This document shows positions 7,522-15,880 of a stretch of 31,701 nucleotides of DNA, one piece after another (position 1 is the stretch's first letter; every line of letters starts with the position of its first letter). Source of the stretch: CAZYIW01 sp964647705 (GTDB lineage: Bacteria; Pseudomonadota; Gammaproteobacteria; PS1; Pseudothioglobaceae); contig CAZYIW010000012.1 of assembly GCA_964647705.1 (NCBI GenBank), positions 1 to 31,701 of the forward strand, written 5' to 3'. The notes beneath the pieces are model-generated. The model ran no database searches. It worked only from the letters and a program-made list of their open reading frames with translations, and had not been told where the DNA came from. The translations under genes were made by a program, and so were the position numbers.

Positions 7522-9222
7522 ATGAAAGAGAAATTACAAGCTTTACTAAAACTAAGTTTAGAGTCGTTAGTTAAAAACGACATACTAACTTCTGCACCTG
7601 CAAAAATTCGTATTGACCATTCTAAGGATAAGTCTCAGGGTGACTTTGCTTCAAATGTGGCAATGGTTTTAGCCAAACAAGCTGGTTGCAATCCTCGTGA
7701 ATTGGCTTTGAAAATAATCAACGCTATTCCTGAGGACAACTTGATAGAAAAGTTAGAGGTTGCGGGCCCAGGATTTATTAATTTTTTCTTATCTAACGTT
7801 GCCAATAATCAAGTCGTTGAACAGATTTTAGAACAAGGCCAAAGATACGGTGAATCTAGCCATGGTCAAGGACAAAGAGTTTTGCTTGAATTCGTTTCTG
7901 CCAACCCAACAGGGCCACTACATGTTGGCCATGGCCGCGGTGCTGCTTATGGTGCAACCGTGTCAAATCTACTACGCGCTGTTGGCTTTGAAGTTGAAAA
8001 TGAATATTATGTCAACGATGCGGGCCGTCAAATGGACATTTTGGCGACTTCCGTTTATCTTCGATATGTTGGCGCAGATCAATTTCCTGATAATGGTTAT
8101 CAAGGTGATTATATCTTTGACATTGCTAAGAAAATCACCGGTGTAGAAAAGTTAGATATATATGACGGTGTCTATGCAGATGAAAAAGACGGTGGCGATA
8201 AAGAAAAACACATTGATGATTTAATTGCGAATTGCAAAGAAGCGTTGGCCGATGATTATCAAAAAATATTTAATATTGCTATCGAGTCTATCTTATCTAT
8301 TATCAAGACCGATTTAACTGAATTTGGTGTGGACTACGACAGGTGGTTTTCTGAGCAGTCTTTGTTAGACAGTGGTTTATCTGAATCAACTGTTAAAAAA
8401 TTGCAAGATTCAGGGCACATATATAAAAATAAAGGTGCTCTTTGGTTCAAGACCAGCGAGTTTGGGGATGAAAAAGATCGTGTGGTGGTAAGAGACAATG
8501 GTTTGCACACTTACTTTGCCTCAGACATAGCATACCATCTAGAAAAATATCAGCGTGGCTACGACAAAATTATCAACATTTGGGGTGCGGATCATCATGG
8601 TTATATTGCCAGAGTAAAGGCTTCAATATCGGCACTGGGCTACAATCCAGATCAACTAGAAATTCTTTTGGTGCAGTTCGCCAATCTATATCGAGACGGC
8701 AAAAAGGTGGCGATGTCAACTCGCAGTGGCTCGTTTGTGACTTTAAAAGAGTTAAGAGAAGAGGTTGGCAATGATGCGGCACGTTTTTTCTATGTATTGA
8801 GAAAGTCAGAACAGCATATGGATTTTGATTTGGATTTAGCCAAATCTAAAACCAATGAAAACCCAGTCTACTATATTCAATATGCACACGCCAGAATCTG
8901 CTCAGTTTTAAAACAAGGAAGCAGCTCTAAAGCAACAATCAACCTAGCACTTTTGGACAAAGATGAGGAGCAGGCATTGATTAAACAGCTCAACCGATAT
9001 AAAGACGTCGTGCAATCAGCAGCCATTAATTATGAACCACACGTATTGGCTTATTATCTGCGCGAATTGTCTGGTGATTTTCATAGTTACTATAATGCGC
9101 ATGAGTTTTTGGTTGAAGACGAAACTCTTAGAACTACAAGACTATATCTGATTAAGGCCGTTAAACAGATACTGGCCAACGGATTAAAACTACTGGGTGT
9201 CAGCGCGCCTGAAACAATGTGA
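7522..9222 (+). CDS. argS: Arginyl-tRNA synthetase
   Basis: 566 residues, a class I synthetase charging tRNA-Arg. The N-terminal additional domain covers about residues 1-110. The HIGH-type motif is HVGH (134-137) in ANPTGPLHVGHGRG. The Rossmann core continues with GADHHGYIARVKA. As is normal for ArgS, the KMSK site is degenerate, here KVAMSTRSG. The C-terminal anticodon-binding domain begins near residue 450. The gene lies 6 bases after polA and its stop overlaps the GTG start of addA by four bases (GTGA), so polA, argS and addA look like one transcription unit. Confidence 0.97.
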   Translation: MKEKLQALLKLSLESLVKNDILTSAPAKIRIDHSKDKSQGDFASNVAMVLAKQAGCNPRELALKIINAIPEDNLIEKLEVAGPGFINFFLSNVANNQVVEQILEQGQRYGESSHGQGQRVLLEFVSANPTGPLHVGHGRGAAYGATVSNLLRAVGFEVENEYYVNDAGRQMDILATSVYLRYVGADQFPDNGYQGDYIFDIAKKITGVEKLDIYDGVYADEKDGGDKEKHIDDLIANCKEALADDYQKIFNIAIESILSIIKTDLTEFGVDYDRWFSEQSLLDSGLSESTVKKLQDSGHIYKNKGALWFKTSEFGDEKDRVVVRDNGLHTYFASDIAYHLEKYQRGYDKIINIWGADHHGYIARVKASISALGYNPDQLEILLVQFANLYRDGKKVAMSTRSGSFVTLKELREEVGNDAARFFYVLRKSEQHMDFDLDLAKSKTNENPVYYIQYAHARICSVLKQGSSSKATINLALLDKDEEQALIKQLNRYKDVVQSAAINYEPHVLAYYLRELSGDFHSYYNAHEFLVEDETLRTTRLYLIKAVKQILANGLKLLGVSAPETM

Positions 9223-12200
9223 TCAGTGATCAGCAACAAAGAGATCAAGCTTTAAATATTACACAATCTTATATTGTTCAAGCTCCCGCCGGGTCAGGAA
9301 AGACTGAGTTATTAACACAACGCTACCTTAAACTACTTAGCAATTGTTCTGAGCCAGAAAATGTCATTGTGATGACATTTACCAATAAGGCGGTAGATGA
9401 GTTAAAAAAACGTGTCATCCAATCATTGCGCATGGCGCAAGGAAAAGCGCCAGACAAACCCCATAAAAAATTAACTTTTACTTACGCTAAAGCCGTACTA
9501 GAACACGCTAAAAAAAGGGGTTGGGATTTACTTAATACACCAGAGCGTTTAAAAATATCAACGATTGACAGTCTATCAAGCATGATTGTTAATCGTTATC
9601 CAAATAGGCAACAATTAATACCTCTTAGAATCATGGCACAAGATTGGGAACGCGAGCGTGCTTATCAAGTTGCAGCCCAACAAACGCTACTATTGATTCA
9701 TGATTCTGAACATCAGGATTTGGTATCAAGGCTATTGGCCTATTTTGATAACAATACATCAAGGTTTTATCAATTGGTTGCCCACATGTTATCAAAGCGC
9801 GACCAATGGTTGAATCGTTTGTATATTGATAAGACGCTAGACCCAAAAATTCTTCAACAAAGCGCCAAACAGATTGTCCAGTCACATTTACAAAAATTAC
9901 TCAAGGCAGCCAAACCTTATTTAGACGATGGTTTTTTTCTTGCTTTATCAGCCAATACCAAGGAAGAGTTTTCAAATTTACAATCGCTGCCTGATGCCAG
10001 TGCTAAAGCTCTTTATCAGTGGCAAGCTCTTGGCAAAGTGTTATTGACCGAGGCAGGCGCAGGGTCTTGGAGAAAAACTGTTAACAAGCGTGATGGTTTT
10101 CCACCAGAAGTGAAAAAACAAAAAGAGATTTTTATTGGTTACCTTGATTCTTTGTCCAAAGATAAACGCCTAGAAGAATTATTTATTGACGCTTCTAAAT
10201 TGCCAGACATAGAAGTTTCAGCCAAACAAATGCAGGTGCTCAATGACATTGCCCAGGTGTTAAGGTTGGCAGTGGCAGAATTACAAATCTTATTTCAAGA
10301 AAAACAAGCGCAAGATTTTATTCAAGTGGCCTTGGATGCAGATCAAGCATTGGATACACGCGCATCAATCAGTGATATTGTTCTTTTTTTAGATCATAAG
10401 GTTGAGCATATTTTAATTGACGAATTTCAAGACACATCCAGCAGTCAATTTAATCTTATTCATAAGTTGGTGAGTCATTGGCAAGATGGCGACGGCAAAA
10501 CATTGTTTTTTGTCGGTGACCCCATGCAATCTATTTATCGATTCCGAGAGTCTCAAGTGGGGTTGTTTATCCAAGTGAGAGATTTTGGCATTGCCAATGT
10601 TCATCCGAAGGCTATTCGGCTCAGTGAAAATTTTCGCTCATCCCAAAGTATAGTCGAAAAAAACAATGTGTTTTTTAGCGAGATATTCCCCAGTCTTGAA
10701 GATATCTATTGTGGTGCAATTAGTTATTCACACTCAACTGCCCATTCACAAAATACAGATAATCAGGCTGTTAGTTTTTATCCATTTTTAGGCAAGGATT
10801 ACCAATCTGAAGCTGAACAGGTTCTGAGTATTGTTAAACAAAGCTTGTTGCAAAATCCAAAAGAAGAGCTCGCTATTTTGGTCAGAAATCGAAACCACTT
10901 AAGTTTGATTTTGCCATTGTTAAAAACCAGCAATATTGCATTTGAGTCGGTTAATACCACACCACTTAGAAATCATTTATTCACCAGAGACTTGTTGTCT
11001 TTAACTAAAGCATTGATCCATAGTGGTGACAAATTGGCATGGCTTAGCGTACTTAGGGCGCCATGGTGTGGTTTGCTTTTATCTGATTTATATACCTTGT
11101 CACAAGATGATTCACAAAATATCTTTGAAAAAATAAACAATCCAAAACGACTACAGACACTCACTAAAGATGCTCAGCAAAGAATACAAAGGCTCGGCAA
11201 CATTATGTCTCAAGCAATGGAAAATAGGGCGCGTTTTGATTTTGCACAAATTCTTTCACACACGATTGAACAGCTACTTGATACAAAAACATTAAGCATG
11301 CAAGAGCGCAATATTAAAGATCAATTCTTACACATTGTGAGTCGATGTGAAAGCGAACGCGAATTAAAAATCGACACTATTGAACTGATGCTAAAAGATT
11401 TGTATGCCCCTAGTGAACAGGCTAATGTGAAAATCATGACAATTCACCAGGCCAAGGGCTTAGAGTTTGATACTGTTATCATACCTGGGCTGGGCAGACA
11501 ACCAAGAAACGATGATTCGCCTATCATACAAATCAAAGAATTTGCCAACGATTCACTACTCCTATCACCCATAAAAGGTGCTAATAGTCAAAATCAAAGT
11601 CAAACTTACCAATACTTACAGTCAATTAATTCATCACAAAATTATTATGAGAGTATGCGTTTGTTGTATGTTGCCATGACACGTGCTAAGAACAAACTAC
11701 ATTTATTAGGTTCTCTAGGTCAAGGTAAAGCACCATCAACTAAGTCATTTTTAAATTTTCTAATGCCGTTTTATCAGGGCGATTTCGAGACACTAGACAC
11801 CAAAGAATCAATACAGAATGTGACTGAAAAGACTTTTTTAAAGCGTCACAAAAAAGTGATTACAAAACCAATAAAGGCGAATAAATTTAAGACTCAAAAC
11901 CTAAATTTAGAAACTGGCTCTGAGGGACAATACAGCCGCCTTCTGGGTACCTTGGTTCATCGTTATTATGAAAAAGAGTTGTTGAATCCTTCAGCAGAAA
12001 GTGTCAAAACCCGACTGCTTGAGTTTGGAGTGGCCACATCTGATGTTGGTGAGCTACAAAAACGGGTAATACAATTGTTGAACAATACCAAGCGCGATCA
12101 AAATTTTGACTGGCTCTTTAAACAAAGAAATTCAACTCAAACCGAGGCTGAATTTATAACCGATAATGGTTCCATTGTGATCGATCGATTGTTTATTGAC

Positions 12201-12410
12201 AAAGACACTTTGTGGGTGATTGATTTCAAAACCGCAGCGCCAGCAAAAGATGAAATACTCACGGAGTTTATCAGTCGACAAAAAATAGAGCATTATGAAC
12301 AGCTTAGTGGCTATTATTTAGCTTTATCAAAAGCCTATAATCATAAAATTCAATGCGCTCTATATTACCCGGCAATTAGTCAACTGATTGAACTCTCGAT
12401 TAAAAAATAA
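9219..12410 (+). CDS. addA: AddA-type UvrD-family helicase with C-terminal nuclease domain
   Basis: 1063 residues, GTG start overlapping the argS stop. It carries SF1A helicase motifs: Walker A APAGSGKT (22-29), TFTNKAV, Walker B DEFQDTS starting at D401, GDPMQSIYRFR, LSENFRSS, TIHQAKGLEFDTVIIPG and LLYVAMTRAKNKL. The C-terminus has a PD-(D/E)XK nuclease of the AddA/RecB kind: GTLVHRYYE (H914), IDRLF (D989) and IDFKT (D1002, K1004). This combination fits the AddA subunit of AddAB, which resects double-strand breaks. AddB is normally next to AddA but is not here, since argS lies upstream and the convergent thiE downstream. The alternatives are a partner encoded elsewhere or a stand-alone enzyme. 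Confidence 0.85.
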   Translation: MISDQQQRDQALNITQSYIVQAPAGSGKTELLTQRYLKLLSNCSEPENVIVMTFTNKAVDELKKRVIQSLRMAQGKAPDKPHKKLTFTYAKAVLEHAKKRGWDLLNTPERLKISTIDSLSSMIVNRYPNRQQLIPLRIMAQDWERERAYQVAAQQTLLLIHDSEHQDLVSRLLAYFDNNTSRFYQLVAHMLSKRDQWLNRLYIDKTLDPKILQQSAKQIVQSHLQKLLKAAKPYLDDGFFLALSANTKEEFSNLQSLPDASAKALYQWQALGKVLLTEAGAGSWRKTVNKRDGFPPEVKKQKEIFIGYLDSLSKDKRLEELFIDASKLPDIEVSAKQMQVLNDIAQVLRLAVAELQILFQEKQAQDFIQVALDADQALDTRASISDIVLFLDHKVEHILIDEFQDTSSSQFNLIHKLVSHWQDGDGKTLFFVGDPMQSIYRFRESQVGLFIQVRDFGIANVHPKAIRLSENFRSSQSIVEKNNVFFSEIFPSLEDIYCGAISYSHSTAHSQNTDNQAVSFYPFLGKDYQSEAEQVLSIVKQSLLQNPKEELAILVRNRNHLSLILPLLKTSNIAFESVNTTPLRNHLFTRDLLSLTKALIHSGDKLAWLSVLRAPWCGLLLSDLYTLSQDDSQNIFEKINNPKRLQTLTKDAQQRIQRLGNIMSQAMENRARFDFAQILSHTIEQLLDTKTLSMQERNIKDQFLHIVSRCESERELKIDTIELMLKDLYAPSEQANVKIMTIHQAKGLEFDTVIIPGLGRQPRNDDSPIIQIKEFANDSLLLSPIKGANSQNQSQTYQYLQSINSSQNYYESMRLLYVAMTRAKNKLHLLGSLGQGKAPSTKSFLNFLMPFYQGDFETLDTKESIQNVTEKTFLKRHKKVITKPIKANKFKTQNLNLETGSEGQYSRLLGTLVHRYYEKELLNPSAESVKTRLLEFGVATSDVGELQKRVIQLLNNTKRDQNFDWLFKQRNSTQTEAEFITDNGSIVIDRLFIDKDTLWVIDFKTAAPAKDEILTEFISRQKIEHYEQLSGYYLALSKAYNHKIQCALYYPAISQLIELSIKK

Positions 12411-12416
12411 ACTCAT

Positions 12417-13025
12417 TTACTGATTAAATATTGCCTCAACCATCGCCACTGCATCACACCCTGCATCAAAAGCTTTTTGGGAATTTTCAAAATTGATACC
12501 ACCAATCCCCACAATAGGGATTTCGAGCGTTGTTTTGGCTTGTGCAACAATATTGAGTGGGCAATGAGGTGCATTGGGCTTGGTTTTAGAAGGAAAAAGC
12601 GCACCAAAGGCAACATAACTCGCTCCTTGCGCTTGTTTGGTTTTAGCCAGTTGGATATCGTTATAACACGACGCACCGATAATTGCCGTTGCGCCTAATC
12701 TTTCTCTGGCTGTTTCAACACTATAATCATTCTTGCCCAAATGTACACCATCTGCGCCAATTTTTTGAGCCAGTTCTACGTCATCGTTGATGATAAATAA
12801 AGTATGATGTTTTCTACAAAGTTGCTTAATTTGTTCTGCTTCAGACAGCTTTAATGATGCATCTGTAATTTTATGGCGATATTGGAGTATCTGAATTTGG
12901 TATTGGTTAAATGCACGCTCAAGCAAGTTCAAATTAAGTGCTTGATTGGGAGTGATGGCGTAAATACCTTGGATTGAACGATAATGAGAATCTAGATTCA
13001 TATGATTAGTTTTCAGCTCAGACAT
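12417..13025 (-). CDS. thiE: Thiamine-phosphate synthase
   Basis: 202 residues. ThiE joins HMP-pyrophosphate and thiazole phosphate to give thiamine phosphate. TIM-barrel signatures are GIYAITP (about 20-26), LQYRHK, FIINDDVELAQKIGADGVHLGKND, IGASCYN, YVAFGALFPSKTKP and the phosphate loop IVGIGGI. Two starts are possible: ATG 13025 (MSELKTNH) and ATG 13001 (MNLDSHY). A perfect -10 (TATAAT on the minus strand, 13047-13052) sits 22 bases before the upstream ATG and favours it. With that start the first 24 bases overlap the 5' end of lptC in a head-to-head arrangement. At the other end it converges on addA with only 6 bases between the two genes. Confidence 0.93.
   Translation of the reverse strand: MSELKTNHMNLDSHYRSIQGIYAITPNQALNLNLLERAFNQYQIQILQYRHKITDASLKLSEAEQIKQLCRKHHTLFIINDDVELAQKIGADGVHLGKNDYSVETARERLGATAIIGASCYNDIQLAKTKQAQGASYVAFGALFPSKTKPNAPHCPLNIVAQAKTTLEIPIVGIGGINFENSQKAFDAGCDAVAMVEAIFNQ
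12980..12985 (+). promoter_or_regulatory. Candidate -10 for the lptC operon inside thiE
   Basis: GATAAT lies 16 bases before the lptC ATG, inside the 5' coding part of thiE. A 12-base perfect palindrome, GAATCTAGATTC (12988-12999), follows at the predicted start site. No clear -35 is present, so this is only a candidate. Confidence 0.35.
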
Positions 13026-13961
13026 AACTTGTTAATCATGATTTTTATTATAGTGATTATTACCAGTATATGGCTCTTGTTCCAATTATTGAGCTATTCA
13101 TTTGAAGTAATCAGTCGTGATCAACCGGTGCAATTAACCGACAATCAGGTGGTTTCAAAAGAGGTTTCGTATTTGGAAAAAATTGATCATTTTTCTCTAC
13201 AAGAGTTTGATGAAAATAACCAGCTTTCACATTTGGTTGAAGCTAAAAATTATTTTAACTTTAAACATGAGCCAGCCTTGTTACTCGAACCGCAAGTAAC
13301 CACCTACAATGACATAGGACAGCCAGATTATGTCCTCAGTTCTCAGCGCGCACATTATCTGGAGAGTGGTGAGATTCAATTTAGAGGCAGTGTTGATTTG
13401 CACGCTAAAAATGGTGCCACGCATAAAATGTATACCGAAGAGTTACTCGTTGGTACCAAAACGGATGATTTGATTAGTAATAAGCCTGTAACTTACCTAG
13501 CAGAGAAGGGTGAAATCGATGCACAAGGAATGTACATGCAAACCAAGGAAGATAAAATGCAGCTTACGGGCAAAACCCAAATTAATCAAAATACGGGGGC
13601 AAAAATATTGACAAAAGATTTATTTGTTGATCAATCTGATGGGCAAAAACATTATTATTCGAAAGACGATACGACTTATTTAGGAAAAGACAATAAGGTT
13701 TATGCCAAAGGCATTGATCTAGATATGAATAAGGAGCTGATGCAGCTACTAGGCAAAGTCAAGATATTGCAAAACACGGGTAGCAAGATCAATACCCAAG
13801 ATTTATTGGTTGATCAGTCGGATGGCGGTGAAGTTTATACCACAAAAGAACGTATTCATTATCAGTCAAAAGTAGCCGATATTCGTGCCAAAGGCATGCA
13901 TTACGATACCATCAAACAAAAAATCAGACTCACCGGCGGGGTAAAAGCGCATTATGAATAA
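13002..13961 (+). CDS. lptC: Enlarged LptC, LPS transport periplasmic protein
   Basis: 319 residues against about 190 for E. coli LptC. One N-terminal membrane helix (about 10-32) anchors a periplasmic beta-jellyroll domain (about 55-125: VSYLEKIDHFSLQEFDENNQ, YVLSSQRAHYLESGEI), which matches LptC. From residue 127 there are three tandem 61-residue units (127-187, 188-248, 249-309) and a 10-residue tail, LTGGVKAHYE, that begins a fourth. LptC links the LptBFG ABC transporter to LptA in the LPS bridge to the outer membrane. Its stop overlaps the lptA start by 8 bases. A second ATG at 13038 would remove 12 residues before the helix and cannot be excluded. The repeat extension is unusual and may lengthen the jellyroll bridge. 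Confidence 0.85.
   Translation: MISFQLRHNLLIMIFIIVIITSIWLLFQLLSYSFEVISRDQPVQLTDNQVVSKEVSYLEKIDHFSLQEFDENNQLSHLVEAKNYFNFKHEPALLLEPQVTTYNDIGQPDYVLSSQRAHYLESGEIQFRGSVDLHAKNGATHKMYTEELLVGTKTDDLISNKPVTYLAEKGEIDAQGMYMQTKEDKMQLTGKTQINQNTGAKILTKDLFVDQSDGQKHYYSKDDTTYLGKDNKVYAKGIDLDMNKELMQLLGKVKILQNTGSKINTQDLLVDQSDGGEVYTTKERIHYQSKVADIRAKGMHYDTIKQKIRLTGGVKAHYE
13047..13052 (-). promoter_or_regulatory. -10 element of thiE inside lptC
   Basis: On the minus strand this reads TATAAT, 22 bases before the thiE ATG at 13025. It lies within the codons for the membrane anchor of LptC, so the two divergent promoters would be embedded in each other's coding sequence. Confidence 0.5.
13380..13928 (+). repeat. Three in-frame 183-bp repeats within lptC
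   Basis: The units are 13380-13562, 13563-13745 and 13746-13928, exactly 61 codons each without gaps. Units 2 and 3 are clearly alike: LTGKTQINQNTGAKILTKDL against LLGKVKILQNTGSKINTQDL, both followed by VDQSDG, then YAKG against RAKG at unit position 47-50. Unit 1 is more diverged (FRGSVDLHAKNGATHKMYTE, IDAQG). DNA identity is patchy, so the duplications are old, with units 2 and 3 the more recent pair. Confidence 0.85.
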
Positions 13962-14439
13962 ACCAAGCCTTGTTTTGTTTTTTTTCCTTGCCCAATCTGT
14001 TTTGGCATTACCTGAGGATGCAGACCAGCCCATTGAGATTGATGCTTATACCGTTGTCATTGATGAGAAAAAAGGCAAAAGTACCTATACGGGTGATGCC
14101 AAAGTAAAACAAGGTTCTTTGAGATTGAACGCCGACAATGTAGATATTTTTAGTAATCAAAAAGAAGTGACTAAGGTGGTTGCCAAGGGCAAAGGTGACA
14201 AGCCAGCCTACTATAAACAATCACAACCCAATCAGCCGCGTTTTATTGAAGCAACGGCAAATAAAATTACTTATCTGATAAAAAAAGAGTTTGTCCATCT
14301 AAGGGGTAAAGCACATCTGGTTCAAGGATATGATTCATTCAGTGGGGGTACGCTGGATTACGATATTAAGAACGATAAAGTCATTGCCGAAAAATCCAAA
14401 GACGGTGCAGAGCGCGTACGATTCAAAATCAAATTATAA
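13954..14439 (+). CDS. lptA: LptA, periplasmic LPS transport bridge protein
   Basis: 161 residues. A signal peptide (MNKPSLVLFFFLAQSVLALP, cleavage after about residue 18) precedes an OstA/LptA jellyroll: PIEIDAYTVVIDEKKGKSTYTGDAKVKQG, LRLNADNVDIF, ATANKITYLIKKEFVHLRGKAHLVQG. This is the classical LptA layout and LptA carries LPS across the periplasm. It overlaps the end of lptC (ATGAATAA), so the two are translationally coupled. The ATPase gene lptB, which often follows, is absent and the next gene is sat. No T-rich terminator is seen after the stop. Confidence 0.93.
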   Translation: MNKPSLVLFFFLAQSVLALPEDADQPIEIDAYTVVIDEKKGKSTYTGDAKVKQGSLRLNADNVDIFSNQKEVTKVVAKGKGDKPAYYKQSQPNQPRFIEATANKITYLIKKEFVHLRGKAHLVQGYDSFSGGTLDYDIKNDKVIAEKSKDGAERVRFKIKL

Positions 14440-14454
14440 GTCTTCGGTGCTGAG

Positions 14455-14470
14455 TATCCCTATGGGGATA
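14455..14470. promoter_or_regulatory. G/C-tract palindrome upstream of sat
   Basis: TATCCC-TATG-GGGATA is a near-perfect 16-base palindrome (one mismatched pair near the centre), 16 bases after the lptA stop and about 66 bases before the predicted sat start site. It has no T-run, so it is a poor terminator. Its run-of-C then run-of-G form recalls operators of CsoR/CstR-type regulators, a loose resemblance only. Confidence 0.35.
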
Positions 14471-14513
14471 GTTTAAAGTATCACCATAAATGAATACCCC
14501 AAAAAATGCCGCT

Positions 14514-14522
14514 TGGTATAAT
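14514..14522 (+). promoter_or_regulatory. Extended -10 promoter of sat
   Basis: TGG-TATAAT is a perfect -10 with the TGn extension. It predicts a start near 14529 and a leader of about 25 bases. AGGAT sequences (14543-14552) just before the ATG serve as Shine-Dalgarno. Confidence 0.75.
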
Positions 14523-14553
14523 CTTCAAGTTTTAAAATAATATAGGATAGGAT

Positions 14554-15762
14554 ATGTCAAAATTGGTCCCACCACATGGCAGCGACACATTAAAGCCTCT
14601 TGCTCTAGAAGGCGATGCATTAAAAGCCGAATTGGAAAGAGCAAAAGCGTTACCACAAATTACTATCTCTTCTCGTGAAGAAGGTGATATTGTCATGTTA
14701 GGTATTGGTGGTTTTACACCACTTGAGGGCTTTATGAACAAAGCCGATTGGCAAGGTGTGTGTGACAATATGGTGCTGGAAAATGGCGTATTCTGGCCAA
14801 TTCCAGTAACACTTTCTACCGATGATGAACAAGTATCTGAAGGTGATGAAATTGCCTTGGTGAGTTCTAAGACTGGTGATATTATGGCCACCATGACGGT
14901 GAGTGAAAAATACACCATTGATAAAGCTCACGAATGCGAAACAGTTTATAAAACAACGGAAATGGCACACCCTGGTGTTGTCATGGTGATGGAGCAGGGC
15001 AAATACAATCTTGCAGGGCCAATCAAAGTTTTATCTGATGGCGGCTTTCCTGCAAAGTATGGCGATCTTTATATGTCTCCTGCTGAAACAAGAGCTTACT
15101 TTGAAGATAAAGGCTGGTCAACTATTGCTGCTTTTCAAACTCGTAATCCAATGCATCGTTCTCACGAATACCTTGCTAAGGTTGCGGTGGAAATTTGTGA
15201 TGGTGTGATGATTCACTCGGTTTTAGGTGGTTTAAAACCAGGCGATATTCCAGCAGAAGTTCGTTCTGAAGCAATTGCAACATTAATTGAAAACTATTTT
15301 GTAGACAACACAGTATTACAATCAGGTTACCCGCTTGATATGCGTTACGCAGGCCCTCGTGAGGCGCTACTGCACGCATTATTCAGACAAAATTATGGCT
15401 GTTCGCATCTTATTGTTGGCCGTGACCACGCTGGCGTGGATGACTACTATGGCCCATTTGATGCACACAATATTTTCGATGAACTACCAGAAGGCTCGTT
15501 GATAACTCAACCATTAAAAATTGACTGGACATTTTGGTGTCATAAGTGTGGCGGTATGGCTTCTATGAAAACATGTCCACATACTGCAGAAGACCGTGTT
15601 CTTTTATCAGGTACAAAGGTTCGTAAGATGCTCTCTGATGGCGAAGATTTGCCAGAGACCTTCTCACGTCCGGAAGTGGCTAAAGTATTGCAAGCTTATT
15701 ATGCAAGCATCAAAGATGAAGACAAAGTAGAGATTAAATTGAGTGGTCACTCAGGAAAGTAA
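14554..15762 (+). CDS. sat: Dissimilatory ATP sulfurylase
   Basis: 402 residues, homo-oligomeric Sat type. The nucleotide-binding motif is QTRNPMH (195-201) and the second conserved block GRDHAGVDDYYGPFDAH (289-305), with LLSGTKVRKML near 350-360. C329, C332 and C341 (CHKCGGMASMKTC) form the zinc-type cysteine cluster seen in bacterial and archaeal Sat. The assimilatory CysDN type is ruled out by sequence type. Next to aprMBA it should run in the oxidative direction: APS plus PPi gives ATP plus sulfate, the final substrate-level phosphorylation step of sulfite oxidation in the cytoplasm. It has its own promoter; aprM follows after 118 bases. Confidence 0.97.
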   Translation: MSKLVPPHGSDTLKPLALEGDALKAELERAKALPQITISSREEGDIVMLGIGGFTPLEGFMNKADWQGVCDNMVLENGVFWPIPVTLSTDDEQVSEGDEIALVSSKTGDIMATMTVSEKYTIDKAHECETVYKTTEMAHPGVVMVMEQGKYNLAGPIKVLSDGGFPAKYGDLYMSPAETRAYFEDKGWSTIAAFQTRNPMHRSHEYLAKVAVEICDGVMIHSVLGGLKPGDIPAEVRSEAIATLIENYFVDNTVLQSGYPLDMRYAGPREALLHALFRQNYGCSHLIVGRDHAGVDDYYGPFDAHNIFDELPEGSLITQPLKIDWTFWCHKCGGMASMKTCPHTAEDRVLLSGTKVRKMLSDGEDLPETFSRPEVAKVLQAYYASIKDEDKVEIKLSGHSGK

Positions 15763-15772
15763 AGTATAGAAT

Positions 15773-15804
15773 TTGATATCAGGTAATTTATATTAGTATA
15801 TAAT
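15773..15804 (+). promoter_or_regulatory. Candidate promoter of aprMBA
   Basis: TTGATA (15773-15778) is followed after 18 bases by TATATA, which runs into a perfect TATAAT at 15799-15804. A separate promoter between sat and aprM would let the abundant AprBA be made at a different level from Sat. Confidence 0.5.
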
Positions 15805-15816
15805 TATCTGTTCAAA

Positions 15817-15848
15817 TTTAAAGAGTGAAGAAAAACTCTAATTTAAAT
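15817..15848 (+). other. Hairpin in the aprM leader
   Basis: TTTAAAGAGT (15817-15826) can pair with ACTCT (15835-15839) and, after a three-base bulge, with a TTTAAA stretch. It sits between the candidate promoter and the strong AAGGAGGA ribosome binding site near 15865-15872. It is AT-rich and weak, and its role is unknown. Confidence 0.3.
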
Positions 15849-15880
15849 GTGATTGATTAAACCTAAGGAGGAATAAAACC

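Noticed and set aside
12988..12999. GAATCTAGATTC as a regulator site for lptC
   Set aside because: A 12-base palindrome in thiE coding sequence; could easily be chance, so it is mentioned only with the candidate promoter.
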